40,506 bases of DNA. Source: Longimicrobiales bacterium. Its GTDB lineage: Bacteria; Gemmatimonadota; Gemmatimonadetes; Longimicrobiales; Gaopeijiaceae. Positions 1 to 9,336 of the stretch are shown here, one piece after another; the stretch's first letter is position 1, and each line of letters starts with the position of its first letter. The stretch is from positions 1 to 40,506 of the forward strand of contig JANQDZ010000020.1 in assembly GCA_028278645.1 (NCBI GenBank). Reading direction: 5' to 3'. Under the pieces are notes generated by a model that was given only the letters and a program-made list of their open reading frames with translations, was not told the origin of the DNA and did not search any database. The position numbers and the translations under genes are program-made.

Positions 1-2
1 AC

Positions 3-95
3 GCCCTCAAAGAGACGGGGATCAGCGGAGCGGCTCTGAAAAAGATCGCCCACGGAAACTGGCTCAGGGTCCTGAAGAAGACCTGGAAGAGGTAG
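3..95 (+). CDS. C-terminal end of an M19 membrane dipeptidase (partial)
   Basis: Only the last 30 codons are in the window, and the gene runs off the left edge. The tail contains KKIAHGNWLRVLKKTW, which resembles the conserved C-terminal helix of renal/membrane dipeptidases (peptidase M19, GGN-[FW]-LRVL). These are binuclear zinc enzymes that cleave dipeptides. The stop is TAG at 93-95, and the DNA glycosylase gene starts 12 bp downstream on the same strand, so the two are probably co-transcribed. The family call rests on this short motif only; the catalytic metal ligands lie outside the window. Confidence 0.55.
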   Translation, partial: ALKETGISGAALKKIAHGNWLRVLKKTWKR

Positions 96-107
96 ACGGA
101 GGAAAGT

Positions 108-734
108 ATGAAACCGACCAAAGCTCAGCTCTCGGCTTTATCTCGAAGGGATCCGGTCCTCGGGAAGGCCATGAAAAGCCTCCCGCCGTTCCCCGATCTG
201 CCGGTGAAACCGAGGCTCCCGTACTTCCACACCCTGGCCCGGATCATCATCTACCAGCAATTGGCCACTGGAGCCGCTCGCACCATCCACAATCGGGTGA
301 AGGCCCTCAGCCCCAACCCCCGCCGGTTTCCGACGGCAAAGGAGATACTGGGACTCCCTGAGGAATCGTTGAGGGGCGCGGGGCTTTCCAGGAGCAAGCT
401 GAAGGCCATCCGGAGCCTGGCTGAGCGAACCGAATCCGGCAATCTCCGCCTCCGTAGTCTCTCCGCTTTGCCCGACCAGGAGGTCGTGGAACAGTTGACG
501 GCGGTATGGGGGATAGGCGAGTGGAGCGCCCAGATGTTCCTTCTTTTCCACCTCGGCCGCCTGGACGTTTTTGCGCCGGGGGACCTGGGGCTACTCGAGG
601 GTATGCGGATCCTGGACGGCCTGGATGAGCGGCCGACCCAGGCTGAAGCCCTGGAGCGCGCAGAGGTCTGGGCACCATTGCGGAGCGTAGCCTCCTGGTT
701 CCTCTGGAGGCTCAAAGACGGCGGAGAGATTTAG
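108..734 (+). CDS. DNA-3-methyladenine glycosylase II-like (AlkA/HhH-GPD family)
   Basis: A base-excision repair glycosylase that removes alkylated purines, 208 residues long. The HhH-GPD core is clear: an early helical segment (PYFHTLARIIIYQQLATGAA, about residues 38-57), then the helix-hairpin-helix LTAVWGIGEWSAQMFLLF (about 130-147), followed by DVFAPGDLGL with the presumed catalytic Asp at residue 159. The protein is shorter than E. coli AlkA (about 280 aa) and lacks its N-terminal beta domain, as do many compact bacterial AlkA proteins. The ATG at 108 lies just after a GGAGGAAAG ribosome site. It follows the M19 peptidase tail closely and converges on the M14 peptidase gene. It has no evident link to the aromatic pathway. 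Confidence 0.85.
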   Translation: MKPTKAQLSALSRRDPVLGKAMKSLPPFPDLPVKPRLPYFHTLARIIIYQQLATGAARTIHNRVKALSPNPRRFPTAKEILGLPEESLRGAGLSRSKLKAIRSLAERTESGNLRLRSLSALPDQEVVEQLTAVWGIGEWSAQMFLLFHLGRLDVFAPGDLGLLEGMRILDGLDERPTQAEALERAEVWAPLRSVASWFLWRLKDGGEI

Positions 735-771
735 GCGCCCCGCTCAGGTCCGGCCTCCAAATTGACCTCTC

Positions 772-2427
772 TCATCTGACTACCCGTTCCGTGACCAACG
801 TGGCTGGTTGATTCAGCTTAAAGACCGGATAGACCTGGGCCGCCGAGCTCCATTGAGCCGCCAGGTATCTATCGAAGAAATTCCAGTAGACCATTCCGTC
901 GTCGCTCTCCGGCTCGAGAAGTGAGGCGGCTAGTGCGCCCAAAGCCTGAGCGGTAGTGACGAAGAGGGTGCCCGCCGGAAAGTCCCGCTGAAGGGTGGCG
1001 TACTCCCCCGTTATCCGGGTGTTGTAGTGGCCCTGGTTCAACCGGGACGATCCAGTGGCTTCCGATACGCTGAACTGTTCCACGGTCAAAGTCGCCGGCT
1101 CGGTGAGCCGGTCCACGGCGATCCCGTGTTGCAGAAGTTTTGCCACCACCTCTTTGTCAGGCACGGTGATCAGGTAGCCTCGGGGCCAGGACACGGTTCG
1201 CGTGGGCACCCAGTCCGCCAGGTAGGGCACATCAGGGTACGTCCGGAGTGTTTCGGTGGGGCGTGCCCGAGGACGTCGGCCCTCGGTCTGGACCACCTCC
1301 ATCTCGTACCCCTCGATGGTGATCCGATAATCGATGGCCTGGCTGTCGAACTCGACGGCGAACTCACCAGGCGACAGGCCGAGGCCCCGCTCCACGATCC
1401 TCCGGTCGGCTTCCCGGACGAGGCTCACTACTTCGTCTTTCTTCACGTAGAGGTAGTCGAGGAAGGTGAGGAACAGATCGTAGGCTCCTTGGACCCGGGT
1501 TTCGAAATCCACGTAGGGGTACTGCTCGTTCAGCACGGAGATGCGGTTTCGAAGACCTACGTAGTTGCTCAAGTACCTGGGCTGGGGGCCGAGGGGGACC
1601 CAACCCGCGCCGGGATCGGCCGAGTTGATAAAGTCGCCGTGAGGAATGGTGAGGAGCCCGTAGTCGGCCTCGGTCCGGCGGGTGATTTCGGGTAGCACCA
1701 CGTCGGCCATATAGGAGAGAATCTCTCGGTCACCGTTGGAATTCAGCCCCCACGTCCAGGTGACAGGCTCCTGGTGGTAGGACCCGTTGTGGGTGTGACT
1801 GTCCAGAAAAAACACCGGATCCCAACGCAGGAGGACGTTCCTCACCAAGCCGGCGACCTCGGGGCTCTCCAGCTTCATACCATCCCGGTTGAGGTCGAGG
1901 TTCTGGCCGTTGTACCGTATCCCTACCCCCCCCTCAGGACCAACCTGGTTCGTCCGATTCCGGATACTGATTTTTTCGTTCCCGTCGGGGTTGAAGTTGG
2001 GGGAAATGAGAATGACCAACCGGTCCAGGTAATCCCGGGTTTTGCCCTGGAGAATGTCCCGGGCCAACATCAGAGCGGCTTCTTTCCCCTCCACCTCCCC
2101 GGCATGGATGTTGGCTTGGAAGTAGACCACCGCCCGGTCGTCGTAGGCGAGGTCCGACGGTGACGCCGGCACGGGATCGCCGAGGATTAGGAGGGGAAGC
2201 GGCCGTCCCTCGGTGCTGGTGGCCATGGTCTCAACCCGAATCAGGGGACTCATGGCCTGAAGGTCCGACACGAAGTCCAGCACGTCGGAGTGGAGGGAGG
2301 TGCGGGTGAACCCACTGGACTCCGCAACGGTCGTAGGGGCCGGCCGCTCTACCTGGCCCACCAGACATTGAGGCGTCAGGAGCGCTGCAACGAGCAGGAC
2401 ACCGGTAGGAACGTATCGATGGATCAT
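772..2427 (-). CDS. Secreted M14-family zinc carboxypeptidase
   Basis: A 551-residue exported metallopeptidase. The reading frame is open further upstream, but the likely start is the ATG at 2427. It overlaps the stop of the upstream M14 gene (ATGA) and begins a good signal peptide (MIHRYVPTGVLLVAALL, ending near CLVGQ). Zinc ligands of the M14 HxxE...H pattern are visible: His108 and Glu111 in NIHAGEVEGKEA, and His211 in FFLDSHTHNG. The intervening SPNFNPDGNE and NLDLNRD segments are typical of M14 substrate pockets. The general-base Glu is probably in the NEQYPY region, but I am less sure of it. It forms a translationally coupled pair with the larger M14 gene and probably degrades peptides in the periplasm or outside the cell. 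Substrate unknown. Confidence 0.85.
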   Translation of the reverse strand: MIHRYVPTGVLLVAALLTPQCLVGQVERPAPTTVAESSGFTRTSLHSDVLDFVSDLQAMSPLIRVETMATSTEGRPLPLLILGDPVPASPSDLAYDDRAVVYFQANIHAGEVEGKEAALMLARDILQGKTRDYLDRLVILISPNFNPDGNEKISIRNRTNQVGPEGGVGIRYNGQNLDLNRDGMKLESPEVAGLVRNVLLRWDPVFFLDSHTHNGSYHQEPVTWTWGLNSNGDREILSYMADVVLPEITRRTEADYGLLTIPHGDFINSADPGAGWVPLGPQPRYLSNYVGLRNRISVLNEQYPYVDFETRVQGAYDLFLTFLDYLYVKKDEVVSLVREADRRIVERGLGLSPGEFAVEFDSQAIDYRITIEGYEMEVVQTEGRRPRARPTETLRTYPDVPYLADWVPTRTVSWPRGYLITVPDKEVVAKLLQHGIAVDRLTEPATLTVEQFSVSEATGSSRLNQGHYNTRITGEYATLQRDFPAGTLFVTTAQALGALAASLLEPESDDGMVYWNFFDRYLAAQWSSAAQVYPVFKLNQPATLVTERVVR

Positions 2428-5400
2428 TTCCCAACTTCCTCTTTTTCGTCTTTTTCGTCGTCGTCTTTTGGCGGTAGCACCGGTTTCACCCTGAAGATCT
2501 TCCGAACCACGGCTTGGTCGAAGGCTTCCGCCTCCCGTTCGACCTCGAACTCCCCGGTTGCCAGATAGCGGAGGGTGGACGTGGTGTGAGCAAGCCCCAC
2601 CTGCCCCATGAGGTCCATCCATCCTCCTCTTGCCGTCTCGTCCGGCGCTTCTGTAGTGACGGAGAAATAGGTGATGCGCGGACTGTTCAGTCCGTTCCCG
2701 ATGCTTTCGGTGCCACGGAGACGCATGCTCACGACCATTCCGTTGTGGAAGTACTCCGTGAATCCGTCCCGGTCCTGCTCACCGTACTTCTTGTATCGGG
2801 CGTAAAGGCGCTGGTTCATGTCGTGGACGGCTTCATTGCCGGTTACGGCCGCCGCCATGGTGTCAAGGATCGCAAATTGGGCGGTTTGGTAGTCCGGGTT
2901 CTCCTCATCCTCCACCCAGGAAAATCCGGGAATGAACCAACCCCTCGGGACCCACCATGTCCGGGGCCCCACTCGCCTCCCTCGAGCCCATGCGCTGTAC
3001 CCGGCGAAGTACTGAACCCACTCGTGGCTCGGATAGCCATGGGGGTTGATATAGATGTCGGGGAGCCAAGCCTCTCGGATCATCCGGCGGGCCTGACTCT
3101 CCGGATAGACCGGATCGGAAGAGCTTCCACCACTGGTGGCGTCCGTCCCGAGGGCCCCTGGCCGTCCCGCATGGAGCATATGGTCGGGATTCACCAGCTG
3201 CCTTTCGTAGGCCACCGAAACTCCGTCCGGGTTGGTTACCGGGTGCAGGACCACATTCACCTTCTTGAGCATCTCCTGGTATGCGGAGTCCGTTACCAGG
3301 AGCTCCCCGAGGCGGAGGATGTGGTTGGTGCTTGAGACTTCGTTCGCGTGCTCACGCCCGCTGACGAACAGGGTGGGTTTCAGGGCGTTGAGTTTGGCCT
3401 GGGAGATGAAGGTCCCGGTCTGGGGCGGGAGGAAGTCTGCTGCCCATACACGATTCCCCAGGAACGACTCTGTCAAGAAATAGGCGTCCACTCCCGGGAA
3501 GGACCCTAGCTTCGCCAGAACGTCCTCGCTCTCAGCGAGAGACATGGGGGAGTCCCACTGGGCCAGGCGCTCACCCTCGTACTCCCAATCGCCTGAGGTG
3601 AGACGGGGGTTTTGGGTTGGTTTTGGGTTACGACTCCTCGGAAGAACCACGCTCTTCTGATACGTGCTGTCCTTCTCCAACCGGAAATCCAGAGCCAGGG
3701 CCTCGACTCTGTCCCAAGACAGGACGTCTTCCATCATCCCGGCGTCGTGAAGGCGAATCAGCGACTCGAGCATCTTCTCCAGGAGCTCCACGCTCAGGAA
3801 TTGCCTGTCGATCCCTGACTCGCTGCTCCGGACCGCAAACTCCTCGTAGCGGTCCACCGAATCCGGGACCGTCACCCGGACCCGAACCTGCGCCAACCCC
3901 TCCTCCCCTTCGCCGACTACCACACCACTCAGCGATGGGGCTGGGGTCGGGAGCGGGTTGAGTTCGTATCGCTGGAGCAATGGCTCGGATTCCCCCGAAG
4001 CCCAGGTCCGGACCAGGAGCTCCGGATTCCCTCGCTCCTTCCCGGTCAGTGTCAGCCGGGCCTTTCCTGGCATCCCGGCCCCGGAAGGATCAACAAACGG
4101 CAGAACTCGTCCAGGGTTGGACAGGCTGGTCTGGTAGCGGCCCCCAATCAGGCTGAAGAGGGTGTGGGTTTCGAAATAGAGATCCTCATGCAGGGCCTCC
4201 AAGGAGCTGACGATCTCCTCGTCCACTCCGATCCGGTAATCCGGCTCGCTCAATCGGAGATCTACCCTGAACTCGTCAAAGAACGGCGCGTTGTCCCCCG
4301 CCGGATTCCCGTCCTGGATGTCCATCACGTACGCAATCAACTCACCGTACGTCTCGGTCTGGAGACGGTCCCAGAAGCGCTCGGGATCGGTGACAATCCG
4401 CTGGTCCACCAAGACCTGGTCCCCGGCGGTGGCGGTGACCCAACCCGTCGTCACCCTCACCTGTTCGTACTCCGGGAAGAGGTCGAAAAACGGCCGGACC
4501 ACATAGCGGGGATCGAATGTGTCCGAAAGGATCACCGAGCCGCTGGAATCCCGAGCCTCGAAGGTATAGATGGGATCCTTTTCCCTGGTCGGGTGGAAGG
4601 CCACGACCGAATCGCCGATTCCCAGCTCTCGGGCCAGGACGGCATCGATGGGATAGACCTCCTGGAGCCATCGGGTCTCCGCAGCGATGGTCTGCCACCT
4701 GACCTCCTCGGACTCCTCGAGGGTGTGGTAGGTGAGGTCGATGGAGGCTACCTGCTTCCCCCGGAGCTGGGGCAGGAGGACGTCGTTAATCCATGAATAC
4801 CCCTGTTTGTATGCGCTGAGCACGTGGACCATCGCGGCCGTGGCTCCGCGGTCGGCGAGAGCCTCTCGGATCTCTTCCTCCAGCTCCGCGCGAATCTCCG
4901 GAGGCTCGCTGACCCTCACTTCCACCGAGGCGGGCTGGCCGGTTCGAATCCGAGGATAGACGTCCTCCTCAAGGAGCTCCCGGACCTCGTCCAGCTCCCA
5001 GGGAAGATCCCACTCCTGGACAAAGATCGTGTCCCCGACTCCGAAGCCCGTCGGCCAGCTGTCGACGGAAACCTGTGCGTTAGGGAAGTGATCCCCCACC
5101 ACCGCAGCAACCATGTCATTCAATCCCGCCGGCGCTTCTTCCGCGGCGATTTCCACCTCGATCCGCTGGGGAGGATCGTTCTCCAACCGTTCCATCCACA
5201 TATTCAACTTGGTGAGGGCCAGGGCGAGCTGTCCCGAGGCCCTCCTGCCCTGCAGGAACCTCCGGACATCGGTCTGGGCATCCGATAGGTGATATTCGCC
5301 TTTGCCATAGGTCCAGAGGTAGGGAGCCTGGTGGGCCATCCAACGGGCGACTGCCGACAAACCCGCCTCGTCCTCCGCGCCCACCGCCAGTGCGTTTCGG

Positions 5401-6773
5401 TCCCCAAAAGCGTTCTCCACGAACTGGACGAAACCCTGGCCGGGTCCCACTTCGGTTCCGGGCAGCTTGTCTTCTTCCTGAAGCCGGCGGATTTGGTAAT
5501 GATCCGTGCCGAAAAGAAGGGGGAAGCCAGCCTGGGTAGGATCATTCTCCCCGGCCCCCACCTCCACTAACGGCAACCGGGCACCAGCCGTCTCCAGCCC
5601 AATGCGGGTCGCGAGGTCGATGACCTCATCAGAAGCCTCTGGACCGCCCAAAGAGATAAACCCAGCGGTCTCGTCGGGGACCAGATCCCGGTTTGTATCT
5701 CGGTACAAACCCCCGACACGGTAGATGTCAGGAAGGGCAAAAGTGGCGTCCCCACCCCTCCTGAAGGCCGGCGGATCTCGGAGGTCCCAGGGATCTTCGG
5801 GCCGGAGGGTGATGGTCCGCACCGCTCCGTGGGCCTGGATTCTCACATCGAGGCGATGGAGTCCTCTGAACTCAAGGTCAGTGAGTTCGAGGCGTTGTTC
5901 CCCCCTCCCCTCTTCGACCGGGTCCATCTCCCCCGGATCAACCTCAGTCACCGGGACCTCTTCCCCTGGTTCCTCCTCCCCAACCGATACGGTGTCCTCC
6001 CCCAGGAAGGCTGCCACCGCCGCGTCGAAGTCAGGCCCCGGGCCATCGATGCCGGACACCTCTACCTGAGCCCGGGCTATCCCGTGAAGCCCCTCCTCAA
6101 CCACGATCTCGTCCAGGACGACCCGGAAGTTCTCGAACCCCCTGCCCTGGAGGAACTCATCCACCTTCTCTTTCAGATCCCTCCAGGTGACCCCTTCCGG
6201 GTCCCAAACCCCGGGATATCGGCCGGACAAATACCCGGACGCAGCCAGGAGGCCGGTGGCGTCGTAGCCCACCACGACCAAACCACCTCGGGTACGTGTC
6301 CTGGTCCGCAGGACGCGGCTCAAGATGCCCTGGCCTGGTGCCAGGTCGGCCAGAAGTTCGGCGGACCCGCCGCCTCCAATACCCGCCGCGTCCAAGGCCC
6401 TGGCCCCCACCAGGATCACCGGAGTTTCTGGTGTCTCTCCGGGGCCGGTCGGCCCAGCCAAGCCCAGGTCGGTGCCCGACGTCTCGAAGCCGAACCTGGC
6501 CGCCAGATTCGCGGCCGCTGCCACCTCCGCCTCGGTCGGATTTGGAGCGAGGAGGAGTCGCAGGGCCAACCCGTCCACGACCCCATCATCGTTCTGGTCC
6601 TGGAGGACCACACCCGTGTCCAGAACCGCTGCGAGGTCCGAAAGGACCGATGGTCCATCGGGTGGGACTAGTTCCTGACCGGCCAGGGGAACCGGGGATC
6701 CGAGCAGGAGCAGTGGAACCATCCACGGGAGCCTGCGGAGGATTCCGGGTCCGTAGGAGTTGGACTTGATCAT
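2424..6773 (-). CDS. Large secreted M14-family zinc carboxypeptidase (1449 aa)
   Basis: The protein begins with a basic N-terminus and a hydrophobic signal (MVPLLLLGSPVPLAGQE), so it is exported. The first roughly 1050 residues are a long region I do not recognise. It has acidic, calcium-binding-like loops (DQNDDGVVDG near the N-terminus, DTNRDLVPDE later) and a run rich in Glu/Pro. The M14 catalytic domain is C-terminal: His1142 and Glu1145 in GREHANEVSSTNH, His1245 in YINPHGYPSHEW, and a probable catalytic Glu1375 in TTEAPDETARGGW. The tail is very charged (DDDEKDEKEE). It is the first gene of a two-gene operon, overlapping the next M14 gene by 4 bp. It is far longer than ordinary carboxypeptidases (300-600 aa). 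Substrate unknown. Confidence 0.8.
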   Translation of the reverse strand: MIKSNSYGPGILRRLPWMVPLLLLGSPVPLAGQELVPPDGPSVLSDLAAVLDTGVVLQDQNDDGVVDGLALRLLLAPNPTEAEVAAAANLAARFGFETSGTDLGLAGPTGPGETPETPVILVGARALDAAGIGGGGSAELLADLAPGQGILSRVLRTRTRTRGGLVVVGYDATGLLAASGYLSGRYPGVWDPEGVTWRDLKEKVDEFLQGRGFENFRVVLDEIVVEEGLHGIARAQVEVSGIDGPGPDFDAAVAAFLGEDTVSVGEEEPGEEVPVTEVDPGEMDPVEEGRGEQRLELTDLEFRGLHRLDVRIQAHGAVRTITLRPEDPWDLRDPPAFRRGGDATFALPDIYRVGGLYRDTNRDLVPDETAGFISLGGPEASDEVIDLATRIGLETAGARLPLVEVGAGENDPTQAGFPLLFGTDHYQIRRLQEEDKLPGTEVGPGQGFVQFVENAFGDRNALAVGAEDEAGLSAVARWMAHQAPYLWTYGKGEYHLSDAQTDVRRFLQGRRASGQLALALTKLNMWMERLENDPPQRIEVEIAAEEAPAGLNDMVAAVVGDHFPNAQVSVDSWPTGFGVGDTIFVQEWDLPWELDEVRELLEEDVYPRIRTGQPASVEVRVSEPPEIRAELEEEIREALADRGATAAMVHVLSAYKQGYSWINDVLLPQLRGKQVASIDLTYHTLEESEEVRWQTIAAETRWLQEVYPIDAVLARELGIGDSVVAFHPTREKDPIYTFEARDSSGSVILSDTFDPRYVVRPFFDLFPEYEQVRVTTGWVTATAGDQVLVDQRIVTDPERFWDRLQTETYGELIAYVMDIQDGNPAGDNAPFFDEFRVDLRLSEPDYRIGVDEEIVSSLEALHEDLYFETHTLFSLIGGRYQTSLSNPGRVLPFVDPSGAGMPGKARLTLTGKERGNPELLVRTWASGESEPLLQRYELNPLPTPAPSLSGVVVGEGEEGLAQVRVRVTVPDSVDRYEEFAVRSSESGIDRQFLSVELLEKMLESLIRLHDAGMMEDVLSWDRVEALALDFRLEKDSTYQKSVVLPRSRNPKPTQNPRLTSGDWEYEGERLAQWDSPMSLAESEDVLAKLGSFPGVDAYFLTESFLGNRVWAADFLPPQTGTFISQAKLNALKPTLFVSGREHANEVSSTNHILRLGELLVTDSAYQEMLKKVNVVLHPVTNPDGVSVAYERQLVNPDHMLHAGRPGALGTDATSGGSSSDPVYPESQARRMIREAWLPDIYINPHGYPSHEWVQYFAGYSAWARGRRVGPRTWWVPRGWFIPGFSWVEDEENPDYQTAQFAILDTMAAAVTGNEAVHDMNQRLYARYKKYGEQDRDGFTEYFHNGMVVSMRLRGTESIGNGLNSPRITYFSVTTEAPDETARGGWMDLMGQVGLAHTTSTLRYLATGEFEVEREAEAFDQAVVRKIFRVKPVLPPKDDDEKDEKEEVGK

Positions 6774-6886
6774 GGTCGTCGCGTGTCGGTGGAAGACAAC
6801 TCTGCTACCGAGCAGCCGTGAAGGTACGACGCCCCTCCCGGCCTCGCAGCCTCCGGCCCTTCATCCACGACCTCGATCGCGTTTGG

Positions 6887-6914
6887 TTGCGTCCCACAGG
6901 AAGCTCGCTAAGAT
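6887..6914 (+). promoter_or_regulatory. Possible promoter of the aminotransferase gene, near-leaderless
   Basis: TTGCGT (6887-6892), a 16-bp spacer, then TAAGAT (6909-6914). The -10-like box ends only 5 bp before the ATG at 6920, so the transcript could be leaderless; no Shine-Dalgarno sequence is visible there. The match to consensus is weak, especially at -35. Confidence 0.3.
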
Positions 6915-6919
6915 CCCCC

Positions 6920-8113
6920 ATGCCCATTGATACCCTTCGCCTGAGTAGGGAAGGAACCAACCTGCAGCGATCGGTGATGCGGGAGCTCCTTCGCTTCGCG
7001 GTAGACCCGAATGTCATCTCGCTGGCGGGAGGGCTTCCGGCCAGCGAACACCTCCCCCTGGAAGGCCTTCGGGAGTCCATCGATCGAGTTCTGAGCCGGG
7101 ACGGGCCCCGAGCACTCCAATACAGCCCCCAACTTCCGGAGCTTCGGGAGTGGATTGCCGAGTACATGGTATCCAGAGGCGTACGGTGCACGGAGGAGGA
7201 GATCTTCATCACCAACGGGAATCAGCACGGGCTTGCCATCCTTTCCCGTCTGTTCCTGGATCCCGGAGAACCGTCGGTAATCGAGGGGATCACCTTCACA
7301 GGGATCCACCAGGTCACGGTGGGCAGGGATTCGGAGGTCAGGCCACTTCCCACCGACCTTGATACGGGGGTGTGTGTAGAGAGCTTCGAAGAGGCCTTGA
7401 AGGCTTCCCCAACCCCGAGGGTCGCAGCCCTTATCACCGACTTCCACAATCCCCTGGGCGTTTCCATCGCGGAGGACAAGAGGGCTGACCTGGCCGAAAT
7501 CGCAGCCCGATATGGTGTGCCATTGATCGAAGATGATCCCTATGCCCCGCTCCGTTTTCGGGGAGAGGGCATCCCACCTATCAAAGCCCATGACGAAGCC
7601 GGAATGGTATTCTACCTGGGATCTTTCTCAAAAATGCTGGCCCCGGCCCTGCGCCTCGGATGGATCGTGGCCCCAGCCGACCTCATGCAACGGATCACGA
7701 CCCTCAGAGAGTCCTTCGACCTGGAGTCCTCCACTCTTATCCAACGGGCGGTGACCGACTTTCTGGTCCGAGGGATGCTGGAGCCCCACCTGGAAGCCAT
7801 CACGGCGACCCACGGAAAACGGTGTGACACCATGCTGGCCGCGCTGGAAAGACACCTCTCGGGGCTCGCCCGCTGGAGCAAGCCGGAGGGCGGAGTGTTT
7901 GTCTGGGTTTCCCTTCCAGACGAGTTGGAAACCACGGAGATGTTCCACAAGTCCATCGAGGAGAAGGTCGCATACATCCCGGGCGGAGTGTTCTCGGTGG
8001 ATGGGAGCACCAAGAACGCCCTCCGCTTGAACTTCAGCAACGTGACGCCCGAGGCCATTGAAGAGGGGGTGGGCCGCCTGGCGACCGTTATCCGGTCTGC
8101 CCTCGGAGAATGA
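6920..8113 (+). CDS. PLP-dependent aminotransferase, class I/II (LysN/2-aminoadipate aminotransferase-like)
   Basis: A fold-type I aminotransferase of 397 residues. Visible landmarks are the N-terminal SLAGGLPA motif, the NPLG and IEDDPYAPLRF segments that hold the cofactor ring, and the Schiff-base lysine Lys238 in LGSFSKMLAPALRLGW. The conserved RLNFS near the C-terminus binds the substrate carboxylate. The frame is open from 6818, but I chose the ATG at 6920 because family members begin shortly before the LQRSVMREL helix. Relatives act on 2-aminoadipate, aromatic and branched amino acids. With IorAB about 3 kb away, transamination of aromatic amino acids to arylpyruvates is an attractive role, but this is inferred from context. 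It is divergent from the M14 operon. Confidence 0.85.
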   Translation: MPIDTLRLSREGTNLQRSVMRELLRFAVDPNVISLAGGLPASEHLPLEGLRESIDRVLSRDGPRALQYSPQLPELREWIAEYMVSRGVRCTEEEIFITNGNQHGLAILSRLFLDPGEPSVIEGITFTGIHQVTVGRDSEVRPLPTDLDTGVCVESFEEALKASPTPRVAALITDFHNPLGVSIAEDKRADLAEIAARYGVPLIEDDPYAPLRFRGEGIPPIKAHDEAGMVFYLGSFSKMLAPALRLGWIVAPADLMQRITTLRESFDLESSTLIQRAVTDFLVRGMLEPHLEAITATHGKRCDTMLAALERHLSGLARWSKPEGGVFVWVSLPDELETTEMFHKSIEEKVAYIPGGVFSVDGSTKNALRLNFSNVTPEAIEEGVGRLATVIRSALGE

Positions 8114-8193
8114 TCCCGTCGAAGGACCGCCTTCGCTGGGGACCCAAGAGTAGACGGCAACGACTCAGAAAAACCTGAAACCGGAGACCCCAG

Positions 8194-9333
8194 GTGATCG
8201 ACTTCACCCTTACCGAAGAGCAGGAAGCTCTGCGGGACCTGGTTCGTGATTTTGCGGCAAGGGAGATCGCTCCCCTCGCCCCGACATTGGACGAGGAGCA
8301 GCGACACGGCGGTGAGATCGTCGAAAAGTACTTCGACATCGGGTTCCTTCACTACGCTGTCCCGGAGGAGTTCGGGGGTGCCGGATTGGGGACCCTGGAG
8401 GGGTGCCTGTTCAACGAAGAGGTCGCTGCAGCCTGCGGTGGCGTCGCGTGCACCCTGGGCGGGAACACCCTGGGACTTACCCCTTTGTTCATCGCCGGGA
8501 GCAACGAGTTAAAAAAGGAGCTCCTTACTCCTCACACCGAAGGCCCCAACCTGGCGGCCTTCTGTCTCACCGAGGCCGGAGCGGGATCCGACGCCGGGGC
8601 CATGCGCACCACCGCCCGGCTGGAGGGGGATGAGTATGTAATCGACGGAACAAAAGGGTTTATCACCAACGGGAGCGTCGCGAGCCTCTATTCCGTCTTT
8701 GCCATGGAGAATCCTGAAGCCGGAAACAAAGGGTTCTCGGCCTTTATGGTCCCCGCCGATACCCCGGGCATAAAGATCGGGAAGAAAGAAGACAAGATGG
8801 GGCAACGGACTTCCGACACGCGGGAAGTCAGTTTCGAAGATGTGCGGATTCCGGCCCGCTATCGACTGGGAGAAGGACTGGACGGCTTTAAGATCGCCAT
8901 GATGACCCTGGACGAGTCACGTGCGACCGTGGGCGCAGCGGCGGTGGGGATTGCGAGGGCCGCCCTGGAGGTGGCGACCAAGTACGCCAAGGAGAGGGTC
9001 CAGTTCGGTAAACCCATCGCGGGCCACCAGGCCATCCAGTTCATGCTGGCTGACATGGCGACCAAAGTGAACGCAGGCCGGCTTATGTGCTGGCACGCAG
9101 CGTGGCTCTGTGACACCGGCCAGAGGAATACCATGGAATCGGCCATGGCCAAGTGCTTCTCTGGCGATATGGCCATGGAAGTCACAACCAATGCGGTTCA
9201 GATCCTGGGCGGATACGGCTATATGAAGGACTATCCGGTGGAGAAGTACATGAGGGACGCCAAGCTCCACCAGATCTACGAGGGGACCAACGAGATCCAG
9301 CGGTTGGTGATTGCAAGGGGCCTCTTGGGCTAG
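8194..9333 (+). CDS. Acyl-CoA dehydrogenase
   Basis: A 379-residue FAD enzyme that oxidises an acyl-CoA to the 2-enoyl-CoA and passes electrons to ETF. It shows the family order: an N-terminal helical domain (FTLTEEQEALRDLVRDFA), the FAD/substrate segment FCLTEAGAGSDAGA, and the C-terminal QILGGYGYMKDYPVEKYMRD. The catalytic base Glu363 lies in YEGTNEIQR. That motif fits short/medium-chain enzymes rather than decarboxylating glutaryl-CoA dehydrogenases, which usually have a GTYDIHALILGR-like end. The start is GTG at 8194 after a GGAG site. It lies 80 bp downstream of the aminotransferase on the same strand and converges on the LeuB-like gene with a 3-bp gap. The natural substrate is uncertain. 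Confidence 0.9.
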   Translation: MIDFTLTEEQEALRDLVRDFAAREIAPLAPTLDEEQRHGGEIVEKYFDIGFLHYAVPEEFGGAGLGTLEGCLFNEEVAAACGGVACTLGGNTLGLTPLFIAGSNELKKELLTPHTEGPNLAAFCLTEAGAGSDAGAMRTTARLEGDEYVIDGTKGFITNGSVASLYSVFAMENPEAGNKGFSAFMVPADTPGIKIGKKEDKMGQRTSDTREVSFEDVRIPARYRLGEGLDGFKIAMMTLDESRATVGAAAVGIARAALEVATKYAKERVQFGKPIAGHQAIQFMLADMATKVNAGRLMCWHAAWLCDTGQRNTMESAMAKCFSGDMAMEVTTNAVQILGGYGYMKDYPVEKYMRDAKLHQIYEGTNEIQRLVIARGLLG

Positions 9334-9336
9334 AAG

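Noticed and set aside
2428-2622. Upstream extension of the second M14 peptidase (65 extra residues)
   Set aside because: It overlaps the end of the large M14 gene, is low-complexity basic sequence, and precedes a proper signal peptide start at 2427.
8194-9333. Glutaryl-CoA dehydrogenase as the function of the acyl-CoA dehydrogenase
   Set aside because: The C-terminal motif YEGTNEIQR is that of short/medium-chain enzymes; the usual glutaryl-CoA dehydrogenase ending is absent.
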